DNA of 64,000 nucleotides from Mitragyna speciosa (Eukaryota; Streptophyta; Magnoliopsida; Gentianales; Rubiaceae): assembly GCA_024721245.1 (NCBI GenBank), contig CM045569.1:7137355-7201354 (forward strand), in the 5' to 3' direction. Shown here one piece after another: positions 11,310 to 23,640 of this stretch (positions within the stretch are counted from its first letter, which is position 1; every line of letters starts with the position of its first letter). The notes under the pieces were generated by a model. That model had not been told where the DNA came from. It did no database searches and worked only from the letters and a program-made list of their open reading frames with translations. The translations under genes and the position numbers were made by a program.

Positions 11310-12990
11310 GTACCCTATTGGATATGGTACGTTCTGTTATGAGCCAAAACACTTCCAATCTAGTTTTGGTAATTTGCCTTAGAAACCGTATCCCATACAC
11401 TTAATTGAATTCCAACTAAAATTGATTGATACCACCCCATATAAGATATGGTATGACAAGAAACTAATTCTTAGTCACATGAGAATTTGAAGATGTTTTG
11501 CTTATGTGAAGTATCACATCAAACAAGTTTGAGACTGAGTCTTATAAATGTTTATTTGTGGTGTATTCTAAAGAAAGTTGAGAATGCTATTTCTACAATT
11601 GCCTTGAGCAAAATTGTTTATCTCAAAACATGCTATCTTTTTAGGAAAAAATGTTTATTCTTTAAAGAGGCAGTGGGAGTAAAGTAGAGTTTCAATAAAT
11701 TCAACAACCACAAACTAACAAAAATAATAGTTGGAACTTGAATTTAAGCCATACATTGATGAGGCATAAACGGAAACTCAAGTTACACAAGATTTTCGTA
11801 GCTTAGTAAAGTGCATCATTCTCTTTAGAAATATAGATTTCTCATAAATGAGAGTAATGATGTGCTAGTCATAATTGATGATGGTTTTACTTGTTACGAA
11901 GAGGCCATGTTATGTGTAAATTCTTTGAAGTGGCATAAAGCGATAAAATCCAAAATGGATTCTATGTCCGACAACAAGGTATGGACCTTGGTCGAACCAC
12001 CCAAATGGGTAAAACTCAGACGGTGCAAGAGAATCTTTAAAAGAAAGATTAACATAGATAGTAATATGATTACTTACAAATCAAGGAGTTAGAACATTCG
12101 TTTTGGTGGGATGGTCAAAGAGTTTGATTTTTCTCAAAAACGAAGACGAGCCTTGTGTATACAAGAAAGTGAGTGGGAGCACTGATTTTTCTTAACACTT
12201 TATGTGCATGACATATTGGTATTGAGAAATCATATATATATGCTTTAAAACAGTAAAAGGTGTGACTGTCCAAGAATTTGTGCATGAAACATTAGGAGAG
12301 AGACAACCTATTTTTGAAAATTAGATCTATAGAGATAGATCTAAGAGGTTACTTGGTCTCTCAATTAACGTACATAGACAAGATGGTAAAGAAGTTTAGC
12401 ATGGAGCAATAAAAGGAAGGGTTTCGGTGGAACACATTATTACCCTTTTGAGCTATGACATGTACGAGATCAATGTCTCCTATGCTTTAAGTATTATGAG
12501 CAAATATCAACCTAATTCTGGTGAGTGTCACTGGATATTTGTTAAGAATATCCTAAAGTACTTAAAAAGAAACTAATGGATTATTCTTGATTTATGGAGT
12601 TCACACTTTAGAAGTGAATGGGTTTATAGATGTAAACATTTAATTATTTAAAAATGATAATAGATTATAATCTATACTTGTGTTCACGTTGAATGGTGGT
12701 GTTACTAGTTAGAAGAGTTCTAAGCTAGACACTACAACAGATTTTACAACAAAGGCCAAGTGCTTTGTAGCTTTAGAAGCTAAGTTGGATCTAAAAGTTC
12801 ATTATTGAACTTACGGTCTTATCTATGATTCAAACAAGTATTTTGGCTATACCATTTATTTAATGAAATAATTGGTAGAAATGATGTAAAGATAGATGAG
12901 ATTCCTACTGCGGATAATGTAGTTGATCCATTGACTAAAGCATTATCCCAAAAGAAACATGATAGTCATGTGTATTTATTCTATTTAGAA
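11310..12990 (+). pseudogene. Degenerate copia integrase C-terminus, reverse transcriptase and RNase H
   Basis: Readable landmarks on the plus strand are a broken integrase tail (SHMRI near 11475), then the longest open piece 11862-12092 with KSKMDSMSDNKVWTLVEPP and a decayed CKWIFK-like motif. Further on come NEDEPCVYKKVSGS (about 12135), HDILVLRN (about 12208; catalytic YVDD changed), TYIDKMVKKFSMEQ (about 12368) and an RNase H tail with IPTADNVVDPLTKAL (about 12902). Stops and frameshifts occur throughout. It belongs to the copia element around it. Confidence 0.85.
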
Positions 12991-13922
12991 TAAATGAACG
13001 ATTGGTTTTAGTCAAAGTGGGAGATTGACTTATAATTTGACAAACTATATGTTTGATTATTATTTATGCAGTAATAATGATATGACATTTTATCATTTTG
13101 AAATTTATTTGTTTTCTTGATGATAAAGTCCTTAGAATGATATTTATTATTATTCTTAAAGTATCCCTAATCATAGTATTAACAATATAAAGGACATTGT
13201 TAATGCGGATAGATTAGCATATATGATGATAGATGGGTGGATTATTAGAGAACATATTCACTGGATTGATCCGCGTAGAGATTTTCATAAGGTTAACTGT
13301 TTGAGTGCCAATGGTATAATTTCTACGTGATAGTAGTGTAAGTGATCCTTTGACTTGAGATTATAAGAGTATCTTTAGTGTGGATTGTTGTACTTTAACT
13401 CTATTAGTCCATAATCCGTAATTAGTTATGTGTACGATAGAAGTTGGGTATAATAAGAAACACGAATTGATAGTTTATGATCAATATAGGATTCACCACT
13501 CCTAATAGTGGGAGAGCATATTCCTATTGTGGCCACACTTGTTGAAATGTCAACTCAAAAGTGTTTGCAAACTAGTCAATAATTTAGAAAAGTTCTAAAT
13601 TTATTAAAAAAATGGAGTTGAATTTCGGGAACAAGAAAGAAAAATAATTAGTACATTAAGAGTTGGCACCTATACCTTACTCTTGTACTAATTTGGGATA
13701 TAGTATGGTGAAAGGATGATAATTACACGGAATCTAGTTCATGGATAGGTGAAGTCAATCACTTGACTTTCCTGACACTTGGGTGGTCATGATGCCTAGC
13801 TAGAGGCCAATCTTGATCTATAAATATAAATTAATTAATTTTAATTAATGATAAATTAATTGTTTAATTTATCCAATCTTAGAATCCTTGTGACTAAATT
13901 GACTTTAGTCCAAGTGGGAGTT

Positions 13923-14621
13923 TGTTGGTTTTGTACTAAAGCCAATTAATTCTAAGATTATAATTTATATTTATTGCCAAGTGATTAGGAACCTAAAGGG
14001 TCACACACAATAGAACTGATTCTTGGATTAAATTGATTTAAATAATTATATATGATAATTTTGGGATTAATTTGTGAGATAATTAATCCTAAGGGCTTAT
14101 TAATAAATAAAAGAATTATAGTAGTGGAATAATTTCCTTTTGAAGGAAATTAAAACATACTAAATATCTTATTTGGTAAGATATCCTAATATGTAAGGGT
14201 TACCTATTACCGAATTCTTGTTGGACAAGATAACTTAATTATTACTCTATAAATAAGTCTTAAACACCAAGATTTGACACGACGACATACAATATAATGT
14301 TAGAAAATTAGAGAGAGAAAAATAGTTTTTCTTTATACAATTTTCTTCACGTTAGGGACGTGTCAAGTGGATCTAGCATATTCACTTGGTGTTGATCAAT
14401 CCTGGAGAGGAACCCAAGAAAGTGTTCGTGTGGATACCTTAGAGGCCGGACACTTGTGCAGCTTGTGGTTGATATCGCGTATCTTTGACCAGGTTAATTC
14501 GTTTAATTATGTTATCAAAAGGTACGCTCTCGTTTTTGTATAGATAATCAATGATCTTGGATGGAAATCAATTTTATATTTCGCTGCATCAAATTGTTAT
14601 TGGCATATTGATTTCCTAACA
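13923..14621 (+). repeat. Right LTR of the copia element
   Basis: 699 bp, the same length as the left LTR and about 97 percent identical by eye. The polypurine tract sits immediately before it and the duplicated target GGAT(A) follows it. Confidence 0.9.
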
Positions 14622-14940
14622 GGATAACGGTGGAGCTTATTGGTAGAATATAGTTTGGTGATGGCTAGAGTCAGAGAGCATTAGTCTCTTCCCAGTCATT
14701 TTTATCTTCTGACAACTCTTCACTCTAGCTCAACAACTTCCTCAGCCTTCCACAATTCTTCCTTCTTCGTATATTTTTAGCTAGATTCTTTCTTTCTTTT
14801 TTTTTTTCCCTTTTATCCCCCATGAGGTTCGTCTCAGGGAATACTAGTATTCATTAGTATAGTTTTTATGTGTTTTTAGTTGTAATAATTTATTCTTCTC
14901 GTATTTTAAACCTAATAAGTGTTTTTTTTTTAGAATTTTA
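14622..14940 (+). repeat. Segment U copy A, continued beyond the copia element
   Basis: This continues the homology to copy C (63015-63331), including the shared GGCTAGAGTCAGAGA string and the T-rich run before the Athila-like LTR. No gene is seen. Confidence 0.75.
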
Positions 14941-16302
14941 TGTGGGTGTCAACCAACCAAAAATTATTTAATTAATAACCTACTCTCCAAGTTAATATGT
15001 ATAGCAGCAAATAATAAGGTCACCTCCTCAAGAAAAACTAGTGGAATTATTACTTTCAAGAAAAACGTGGTAAAGATTGGGGGAGAGTTTATACCAAATA
15101 GTAATTAAATATTGCAATAATTTAAAATGGAATTAGGGTATTAAAACAAATAATAACGGGCTCTAGTTACGGAAATAATCTTAGCAACAGTTCACTCAAC
15201 TGATTATTGACACATAGAATAATCCATGTATTTACGAATAAATTGGTTATGGTATTTTAGCAACCGTAGTACTATCAATTTTTCCTTAATTACCTGATAG
15301 TTAAGAGACGCTTTTAGACTACTTTGCTTGCCAAATAGATAAACCTATAGACGCTTATAAGATTTAATCTAATTGCAGCTTTAAGAACTAGAAAGAACCA
15401 ATTTTAGTTAGAAAACACACATGCGGGTTCATTTAAACTAGATTAGTTATTTCTATAGCACAAATTAAACTACTTGTGAGGTAATGAAATTGTGTCATTT
15501 GCCACAATATCAAACATCCACATACATACGGACCAGATGTCTCAGTTAGTTATAAATCATTCAGACAATTGAATAATTAGCCAAATTTATTCAATTAAAT
15601 CAAAACTATCATATCAATTAAGAAATAAGAAACAACTAAATATCCATGAACACATAAATTTCTAATTAAACAAATATCAAAAGATCTCACAATTGATATG
15701 AAATAGTGCTTTGATTATTCCACTACCAAAAAGAAGTTTAGTAACGATCCACGAAGAGAATGCAACCAAAAGTATCTGTGAAAATTATTCTCACAAGTAT
15801 TAAAAGAAAATAATTCAAAAACAAGAGAAAAACCATCTTCTAAAAAACCGGAGAAAATTGGAGGATGACTTCCGTTGTATCAAGAAAGTCCCAGGCATCC
15901 CTTTTATGGCTTTCTCGTCTCCCCTTTTTTCTTTTCAATCCTCACGTCACTTTTGATAGAAAGGAAAGATTCCTTTCCTTATTTTATTCCAATTCCAATT
16001 GATACCAATAAGCCTAGAAAGGAAATGTCTCAAAGAGTTTACTAAAATTAGGAAACTAATTTAGTTTCCAATTGTCAATCAACTCCAATCCTCAAATCTC
16101 ACAAAATCTAGACTTTCAACTGGACAGGGCATGGGCAGCAGCAAGTCTTCTAAAAATTTCCTTTGAAAGATCATTTTTCTCATTTGAATCCTATAAAGTA
16201 ACATAAAAATCAAACAATAATAAAATCTAGCAATTAGCATAATATTTGGATAAAATTAAGACAAAACATCAACAAATAATATGCACAATTATCACACTAT
16301 CA
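14941..16302 (-). repeat. LTR of an Athila-like Ty3/gypsy element (3' LTR, minus strand)
   Basis: Read on the minus strand the LTR starts TGATAGTGTGATAATTG at 16302 and ends GACACCCACA at 14941 (1362 bp). A polypurine tract GGTGTGGGGGAAATT lies directly before it at 16303-16317. The same LTR end in the same flanking sequence starts at 63332 in segment U copy C, so this insertion is older than the U duplication. Confidence 0.75.
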
Positions 16303-18478
16303 AATTTCCCCCACACCAAGACAATGCTTGTCCTCAAGCATTTCAAAGCTCAGAAGTTTAATTAAGATAACAAGCATTAAATAGCTCCTCGTATAAACAT
16401 AAGTATCTCATCCACCTAATAACTTCATCAAATTCTAGAAAATGCAAGACTCAATCCTCTCACCTAGATGTATATAAACGCTCATAGCTCAAGTATAAAG
16501 TGGGTATCATTGAACACACCAAACAACATAGTGACATGACATTATCAAAAGCTTGCAAATTTATCACATCCTTACCACTTGAATAGAAATTGAATGCAAA
16601 AATCTAAGGGTCTTTGACAAGGTTGTAATGGGGCTTGGGTAAAGGTTGGACAAAAAGAAAATTTAGGTGTAAATAGGTATCAAAAGAACAGTCTAAGGTC
16701 AATGCATGAACAAATTTACAATCTTCACGTGCATTCCTTGCATTAGTGTATACTACAACTTGTTCAACCCAGGCAAGTGCAAACATATTTAGGGCTTTGG
16801 TTTGACTAACAACAAATGTATACAATTCACTTCACAAAATATTTTTGTATGCTTTTTTTTATTTTCTTTTTTTTTTAAATACAAAAGAAGTTAAGACATG
16901 TGCAATTTCCTATGCTTGCTTTCTTCCATTAGTACCTTGCGAAGAGACTTAAAATTTTTCATGCAATAAAATTAAGACACTCCCTTGACACATGGTTTAA
17001 TGAGAAAGTTTAAACAAATAGGTTTTTGGTTAAAATATGTGGCTAATAAACAAAGAAAAAGTCATGGTTCGAAAAGGGTTCACTAATGGTAATAAAATAG
17101 AAGTAGGCTATTACGAAAGTCGAAAGGGTTAAACCTAAGTGCCCTTATCATTTTAATGCCTCAAATTTCATAAAATGTGGTCTTGGCATGCATATCAAAG
17201 TAGGTTCTAGAATGACACCCATGTGTGTTAAACACTCAACCAAAAAGAAAATAGAGCAAGTTTAAATGGAATACTTTTTAGACAGCTCAAAAGCTCACAA
17301 GGTGGGTCAAAATTTGTCAATTTGTCAAGTCTTGCGCATTCCTCGTTCAATTCCATTGTCAAGCAAACAAGACACCTAACTAGCATAATTATATTAGTCA
17401 TGCTTGTATTTCAATTGCAATCATCATCGTAGCTTTAAAAATAAGAAAAACTAGCACAATGTCCCAAAAATTCAGAATTTCCAGCAATAGTCAACATTTC
17501 TAACCAACATATTCCTTTGCCCACAGCTAAATCCTACATTGTCCCCAATGTAAATAGATAAAGACATAATTAAAAAGGGCACTCCCCTAAGTACTCAACT
17601 AGGTGCTAGGTGGAGGAAGATAGTGGAAATCATCAAAATCAATTATACTCAAGAACCAATACCCCACTATTAGACATCCATTATTGTCACACAGTCACCA
17701 AAAATCCAGCAAGAAAAACAGACAGTATTCAATGAAATTAATTCAACTAGTCAACCAATATTGCAATAAAACAACATTCAATCCACACACAATATGTATA
17801 ATGAGCAACATAAATCTGCTGAAGAATTGAAAATTGGGCAACCACTAGATTGGAAATAGTACCCATTCATTCATCAATACCTGAAAGTCGACTAATCATC
17901 AATCAAAAAATTTGAACAATTCATTCAATACCATTGATAATTTGCAATACATTCATCACATAGCATTCCAGTAGTTTCACTGTCAAATAATAGAGATACT
18001 CTACCTATCTAATCTCGAAACTATCATTGACATTATCAATCCAATAATCATAAGGAATACATTGCAATTACAGCAAACTAACCAAATGTGCAATATTCAA
18101 GAAATCAAAACTCAATAACATCAACAATTGAGAATCAATTAAATAAATTGAGCACAAAGAGAGCTAACAATACAATCACATTTGTGAATGAGTGGCGAGT
18201 GGTTTGGGTCTACTTGAGATTGTGTTGGTGATGAGCTATGTGTGTATGATTTTGCGATTGTGGGTGGTGGTTCATGAGTGGTGCGACTACAATAGAAGAA
18301 ATAAAGACTAGCCAAGAGGAAAATGGGTGAATAGTCCAAGAGAGACGATGATGTTCAGTGATGTTTGGAGGAGAAAAGAAGTGGTTGGATATGAGAGGTC
18401 TGAAGGAGAGAGAAGATTGTGGAAGAGTAGCGGTGGAATAGGTTGGTGAGAGAAGAGGGAAGAGTGGAGGAGAAAAAG

Positions 18479-18603
18479 AGTGGCGGTGAAAAAGAAAGAA
18501 AGAAGAAAAAGAAATGAAAAAGAAAGAAAGAAGAAAAAGAAAGAAAGAAGAAAGAAAGAAAGGGAAAGAAAAGATAAAGGAAGAAAAAGAAGAAAAAAAT
18601 CAA
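18479..18603 (+). repeat. GAAA/AAGAAA purine-rich tract
   Basis: About 120 bp of nearly pure A and G on the plus strand, within the retroelement spacer. It generates spurious Lys/Arg-rich and Phe/Ser-rich open frames on the two strands. Confidence 0.85.
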
Positions 18604-19029
18604 TCTATTTTCGTCTCTTTTCTTCTCCTTTTTTTTTTGGATACCACCATATTAGACGTGGGCATGCCCAACTAGCAAAAATTCTTTTGTCCGTAAGTCT
18701 AAAAAATTTTCCTTAAATGTGACCACTTGGATTGGGTCATAAGAAGCCTTCTGGTTGCTAAACTCAATAATAGCCCTCAGGTGTGACCATTAAGTGTGGG
18801 CACATCTAACAAATAAGAAGTCTTGCGACCACCACTCAAAATTCTTCAACTTAAACGTGCCGTACAGGCGTGGGCATGCCCAACCAACCTCTTCCTATCA
18901 TGAAAAGACAAAATCAATTAGTTGCACCCTAAAACTTAAACAAAAACACAAAATAATTAACATCCAAAAATCTTTGGGTTGCCTCCCAAGCTGCGCTTTT
19001 CTTTAACGTCTTTGGCTAGACGTAGTTAA

Positions 19030-19250
19030 GTCCCTCTAAGCCTCATAAATTGGATCTTCAAGTGGAATTGTCTCCACTTTTTCAACTTCAAATCCCTCAT
19101 AATAAAGTTTTAGATGACGTCTATTCATCACAAATTTCTTGTTCATTTTCAAACTTTTGATCTCTACTACACCATCATAAAAAATGTTAGTAATAATAAA
19201 TGGGCCAACTAGGCGAGAATGTAACTTATCCCTCTCCTTATAATCCTTGC
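19030..19250 (-). pseudogene. Integrase C-terminal tail of the Athila-like element
   Basis: The minus strand reads KLHSRLVGPFIITNIF, VEIKSLKMNKKF and VMNRRHLKLYYEGFE before a stop at about 19038. This resembles the end of Athila-type pol, where the integrase tail is followed by a stop and the long spacer. It is joined upstream to the protease region by a deletion that removed reverse transcriptase and RNase H. Confidence 0.7.
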
Positions 19251-19379
19251 TATCAAGTTTAAAAAAAATTCCTACGGCACAGGGTTAATTGTAGTAACAA
19301 CAAACACCGAATGAGAGTTAGTGGGATATTTTATTCTATCAAAAATATCAAAATAGATAGACAATCTCCCCATCAAACT

Positions 19380-19975
19380 CTATCGATGAGTACCCTCAAA
19401 AACATCAATTTTAGTTCTTGCAATATTCATGAATGGTCTATCCAAAAAAATAACAGCTAAATTTGTAGAGTAGTCATCATCCATGTTAACAATATAGAAA
19501 TCATCAGGAAAGATCAGCTCATTTACTTTCACAAGGACATCTTCAACTACTCTCTCAGCATAAACATTGGACCTATCAGCTAATTGAATGATTACCCTTG
19601 TGTTTTTAAGAGGTCCTAAATTTAGGGTTTTAAATATTGACAAAGGCATAACATTGATAGATGTCCCCAAATCAAGCATACTTCTTTTAATTCTTTTGTT
19701 GTCAATAATGCATGGTATTGTGAACATACCTGGATCCTTGCATTTTTTAGGCAACTTTCTTTGGAGGACTACTGATACATTCTCACCAACCTTTATTTTG
19801 TCATTAGTGCTAAGCTTGTTCTGATTGGTGCACAATCTCTTCAAAAATTTAGCATGCTTTGGTAATTACTTAATGGCGTCAAACAAAGGGATGTTGATTT
19901 CAACCATCTAGAATGCGTTCAAGATTTCCTTCTCAGTCTCTTCCTTTTTTGTTTTAGCCAACCTGCCAAGAATAG
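19380..19975 (-). pseudogene. Aspartic protease region of the Athila-like gag-pol
   Basis: An open stretch of 154 codons (19844 to 19380) encodes a retroviral-type aspartic protease domain. Readable strings are VVLQRKLPKKCKDPGMFTIP, the active-site segment MLDLGTSINVMP, NLGPLKNTRVIIQLADRS and RTKIDVFEGT. Frame remains upstream to about 19975 (EILNAF, VEINIPLFDAIK) contain stops. The DLG active site is the usual variant of this group. It is a fragment without LTR-to-LTR coding capacity, so it is called a pseudogene. Confidence 0.82.
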
Positions 19976-19979
19976 GATA

Positions 19980-21589
19980 GCATAGGAGTAGGAATTGGAT
20001 AGATGTTGCTCATTGACAAAAAAAAGTGCATCAATAACGATGCGATGCGGGGAGTTTCTACTCTAAGCTATGTTCTACTTCCTTCTCTCTTCATTGACCG
20101 TAGATTTTCCCTAGCTCCATTTATCTAATCATATTTTTTAAAAACTAATTTAATACATTTTTAAATATGTTTTTAAGTCAACTTTATTTCATAGATATCA
20201 CATTCCAAAAGTATTATTGAATTATTTGTCTAATTAAATTTTAAGAAATTATCCAAATTAAGCGCTGGCATTTAGCTACATTTTTTTATTTTACATTTCC
20301 TCATGACAAGTAGCCAAATTATTTTCACCCTCTTATTTTGTCCTTGGAAAAGTAAATAAAAAATGAAAACTCTTCGTTAATCTAGTTGTATGCCTCGTTC
20401 TTTTATTCCTTCAACTCCTCCTGTTTCCTACTCTTTTTCAACTATTTCTCCTAGCTGATACTATTAAAACATGACAAAAAAAAATAAGAAAACATTCCAA
20501 TCAAATCATTCAAAATATGATCCATAAGTTATTAAATGAATTAAATCAAAATAAAATTAAACACAATAACTAAATTCGATAACACAAATAGACGAAAAAA
20601 TAAAGCTATTAAAACATGCACAAAATACTTATTCTTTTACAACGAAACAGTGTATTTCCAAAATAGTTAGAATCTATTGGAACTTCTTTGTTGAGTTTAA
20701 ATATCCACAGATTCGTCTAGATTAGGATTTTTTTGTTGATGTTGTAATTATTTTTCCTCTACTTAGGTGGCATTTGATAAAACTGAAATCTGAATTCTAA
20801 AATTTGAATACTAAATTACTTAAGTTACTAAATTTTAAGTATTAATTCCGAATACAGTATGTCTATTTGATAATAATGTGACTGAACGCTGAATATTATG
20901 AATTTTAAAATTTTATCACACAAAATTTATTATCCCAATTTAATAAAAATATCTAACTGAATACTGAATTCCATGAATTTTTCAATTTATCCTGGTGCCG
21001 ATTTATGTCTTATAATTTTCTTATCTTGTTATATTTTACTATAAATGTATGTAATTGAAGTTCATAAATAATGACAAGAGAGAAGAAGCCATCAATCAGT
21101 TTCAATTAAAAAAAGAAGAGAAGCCATGTAATCAACAGTAAATACATATAATTGAAGTTTAACCAAAAAAAAAAAAAAAAAAAAGGAAAGAGAAGAAACC
21201 ATCAATCAGTTTCAATTTTTCCTCTTGTACGAAAGAGAGAAAAAGCCATCAGTTTCAATTTTTTCTCTTCTTTCACTTGTTTAAATACAAGGCATTAAAT
21301 CCCATCATTATTCCTACCTCCAACCCCACCTGTGTGACCCAGCCCTGACTCCATCCATCCCCCATCCCATTGGATTGGTTTACTTAATAACCCAATTGAT
21401 TTACTTAATTGGAATGATTTACTAACCTTATTCCTGTCGTTCTAATGACCATTGAATGCATGCTTATTTGAAATACCTTTCCTCCAACCCGTTAGGTTAG
21501 ATATTACTGTTGCTAATATAATTTAGTTATCTTTGCCATTCTCCAAACCAAGCATGGCTATTATATGACAAACAGATAGTCTCTGCCAG
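19980..21589. other. Intergenic, no gene seen
   Basis: AT-rich sequence without recognisable genes. A stretch near 20765-21000 (GGTGGCATTTGATAAAACTG and later similar strings) resembles common plant non-autonomous DNA elements, but a matching inverted end was not found. A poly-A run lies at about 21168-21184. Confidence 0.4.
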
Positions 21590-21606
21590 ATTAAAGGCTT
21601 TGAGGC

Positions 21607-21913
21607 TGTAGGAAATTAATTAAACCCAGTATTGATTTATTTTGGTTTATTAGTGACACGTGTCTTGTTTTCATTGGTTGTCTTTGATAGGTTGCATGCT
21701 ATCCTTTAGTTTTAGTTGTATGGGATTATAGCTCTATTAGTAATGGTAATAGTTTTTAGGAAATCCGCGTAGGGCTGTTTTCTTCTTGCGCTGTTTTCTT
21801 TAGACATTGTAGCAGCCTCTTTTGCGTTTTTAAAGAAGAAATTTCTTCCATTATTTTTCGTGTTTCTTATAAAAATTCCTGTGGGTGAGTATCTATTTGT
21901 TTTGGGTCCATTA
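21607..21913 (+). mobile_element. Short solo LTR-like insertion (307 bp)
   Basis: Segment U copy A reads CTTTGAGGCCTTTTTATGGC without a break at 6221-6240. In copy B the same words are split by 307 bp starting TGTAGGAAATT and ending CCATTA. Flanks GAGGC (21602-21606) and GAGTC (21914-21918) look like a 5-bp target duplication with one change. An internal CTTATAAAAAT would suit an LTR TATA box. It has no coding capacity; a solo LTR of a copia or TRIM element is the best reading. Confidence 0.65.
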
Positions 21914-22734
21914 GAGTCCTTTTTATGGCATTCAATTTGCACACCATCAGAGCCACAATTTGCCTCATAGATTAGATGTTTACTTTTTCCCTAAAATCCA
22001 CAATTTTTTCTTTTTTTTTTTTTTTTTTTTGGTAGCAAACTCTCTCCTTTCGATCAAATTGATTTATTATTTTCCTCTTCGATCAAATTGATATATTACT
22101 TTCCTCTTCTGACAACCTTTTGATCTTACCTAACCAGTCATGATTTCCTCGATTGGTTGCTTTCACCCAAAAAAATCAGCAAAAATTTTCCTCGGATTTT
22201 ACAAATTATAAGGATAAATCTACCAGCCGTATTACATAGCTCCAAACTCCCATCTGCTTCAATTTGCCGTGTATATAAATGTGATTATATTTACATACCT
22301 TTAGACAATGAAGAGATGGAAAACTTCAATGTAAAATTTGTCTTCTACGGTAAGAAAAAGTTATGGGAGTTATCAGAGGGGAGTGTGAGTGAGGAAAATA
22401 TGAAGGAGTGAGAAGATTGAAGAATCGAGATAAAATGTGTATTTGTAAAGCTATTCTTGTCATATAAATGTGCTATTTTTGTCATATAAATGTATTACTT
22501 AAACGTTTGAACGTATTTTGTACTGAGTGCGAATAGTATCACTTATTTTTCTATTATATTTTGTCTAGATTTTCAGAGACATTTAAAACACATAAGAAAT
22601 TCTATTTTAAATTATTAAGTAGCCTTAACAAGATTAACATATGAATCAATTAATTCTAAGCGATTAATTTAGGTTATTAAATATCCTTTAACTTTAAGCT
22701 TATTATTATCTGATATGAATATACTCCAACAATG

Positions 22735-23225
22735 CCTCTAAAGCGTTCTTTTTCCTTGAAAGTTGTGCACTCCATTTAACGTTGGTTCTGGCCCTGATAC
22801 CTAGCAAGCCACTTTTATTAACAATCACTATCAAAAGAAAAAAAAAAAAAGAAAAAAAGGTTATCTGGACACCAAGATTTCGGAGGATATGAAATAAGAT
22901 ATACTTCAGTTTTAACTACTCCAATAATGTAGCTTAAAGTTTCGTTTATTTCCCCTCAAAGTTAGACATTCCAATTAAGGCTGAATTGAAGATTCCAATT
23001 AAGGTTGATTCAAGTACAAATGCGAAAGCATTCTAATTAAAAAACAAAATAAAGAAAAGAAACAAGATTTCAGAGGATACGAAATCAGATATCTACAATA
23101 TACAAATCGTCAATTATTGGAGTTAGTCGGGTGTCTTTTGTTTATTTATCTCTTGAACAGAGCTGGTTGGGTCTATAATTACGGTCCATATGATTTCAAG
23201 ATTCTAAACAACAATCACATGCAAC

Positions 23226-23266
<41 letters not shown>

Positions 23267-23640
23267 CCAACCAGATCTGGCAAATGGCATTTTGTATATT
23301 GTACTATACTTGATTTGGTATCCTCTGAAATCTAGGACTCCAGCTAGCTAAAACCAACCAGATCTAGCAGATGATATTTTGTACATTGTAGTATACTTGA
23401 TTTGGTGTCCTCTGAAATCTTGGACGCCAGCTAGCTTCTTTTCTTTATTTTGTTCTTTTTAACTACAATGCCAAGATAGGCATCTGTACTTTGGAACTAG
23501 CCTTAATTGGAATCTCCAGAATCAGCCTTAATTGGAATCTCTAACTTTGAGGGGAGATAAAAAGATGCTTTAAGATGCATCATTGCAGTACTTAAAACTG
23601 AAGTATATCTTATTACATATCCTCCGAAATCTTTGGTAAA
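22735..23640. mobile_element. Foldback element, copy in U copy B
   Basis: Homologous to 6985-7810, with inverted arms on either side of a centre that contains (GA)15-16 at 23231-23261. The right arm seems partly duplicated near 23340-23430 and is rearranged at its outer end. Confidence 0.55.
23231..23261. repeat. (GA)n microsatellite
   Basis: A 31-base perfect GA run in the loop of the foldback element. Orthologous positions in the other U copies have about 7 repeats (7505), an interrupted run (59048-59074) and about 37 repeats (57390-57464). Confidence 0.95.

Larger units (their letters stand above)
10148..14621 (+). mobile_element. Ty1/copia LTR retrotransposon, rearranged, inserted in segment U copy A
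   Basis: Two 699-bp direct LTRs (10148-10846 and 13923-14621), each TGTTGG..CTAACA, bracket about 3.1 kb. A polypurine tract AAGTGGGAGTT precedes the right LTR. Flanks read GGATG at left and GGATA at right, a near-perfect 5-bp target duplication. The uninterrupted paralogous site is at about 63014-63030. By eye the LTRs differ at roughly 18 positions (about 2.6 percent). The interior is badly decayed and its left part is inverted, and gag, protease and the primer binding site are gone. The element could not move on its own now. Confidence 0.92.
16303..19979 (-). mobile_element. Athila-like Ty3/gypsy remnant: 3' spacer and deleted pol (minus strand)
   Basis: Behind the polypurine tract is a long non-coding spacer (about 16318-19015). 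It includes a purine-rich tract, repeated GTGGGCATGCCCAAC strings and GCTTGGGAGGCAACCCAA (minus strand, about 18975), a string common after pol in this group. Then come an integrase tail (about 19030-19250) and the protease region (19380-19975). Reverse transcriptase, RNase H and most of integrase are missing between them. The 5' LTR and gag are not found to the right, so the element is truncated near 19979. Confidence 0.75.

Noticed and set aside
18355..18716. Phe/Ser-rich (minus) and Lys/Arg-rich (plus) open frames
   Set aside because: Both come from the same purine-rich tract in a retroelement spacer.
20765..21000. Possible MITE starting GGTGGCATTTGATAAAACTG
   Set aside because: It resembles common plant elements, but no complementary right end or target duplication was found, so it was not called.
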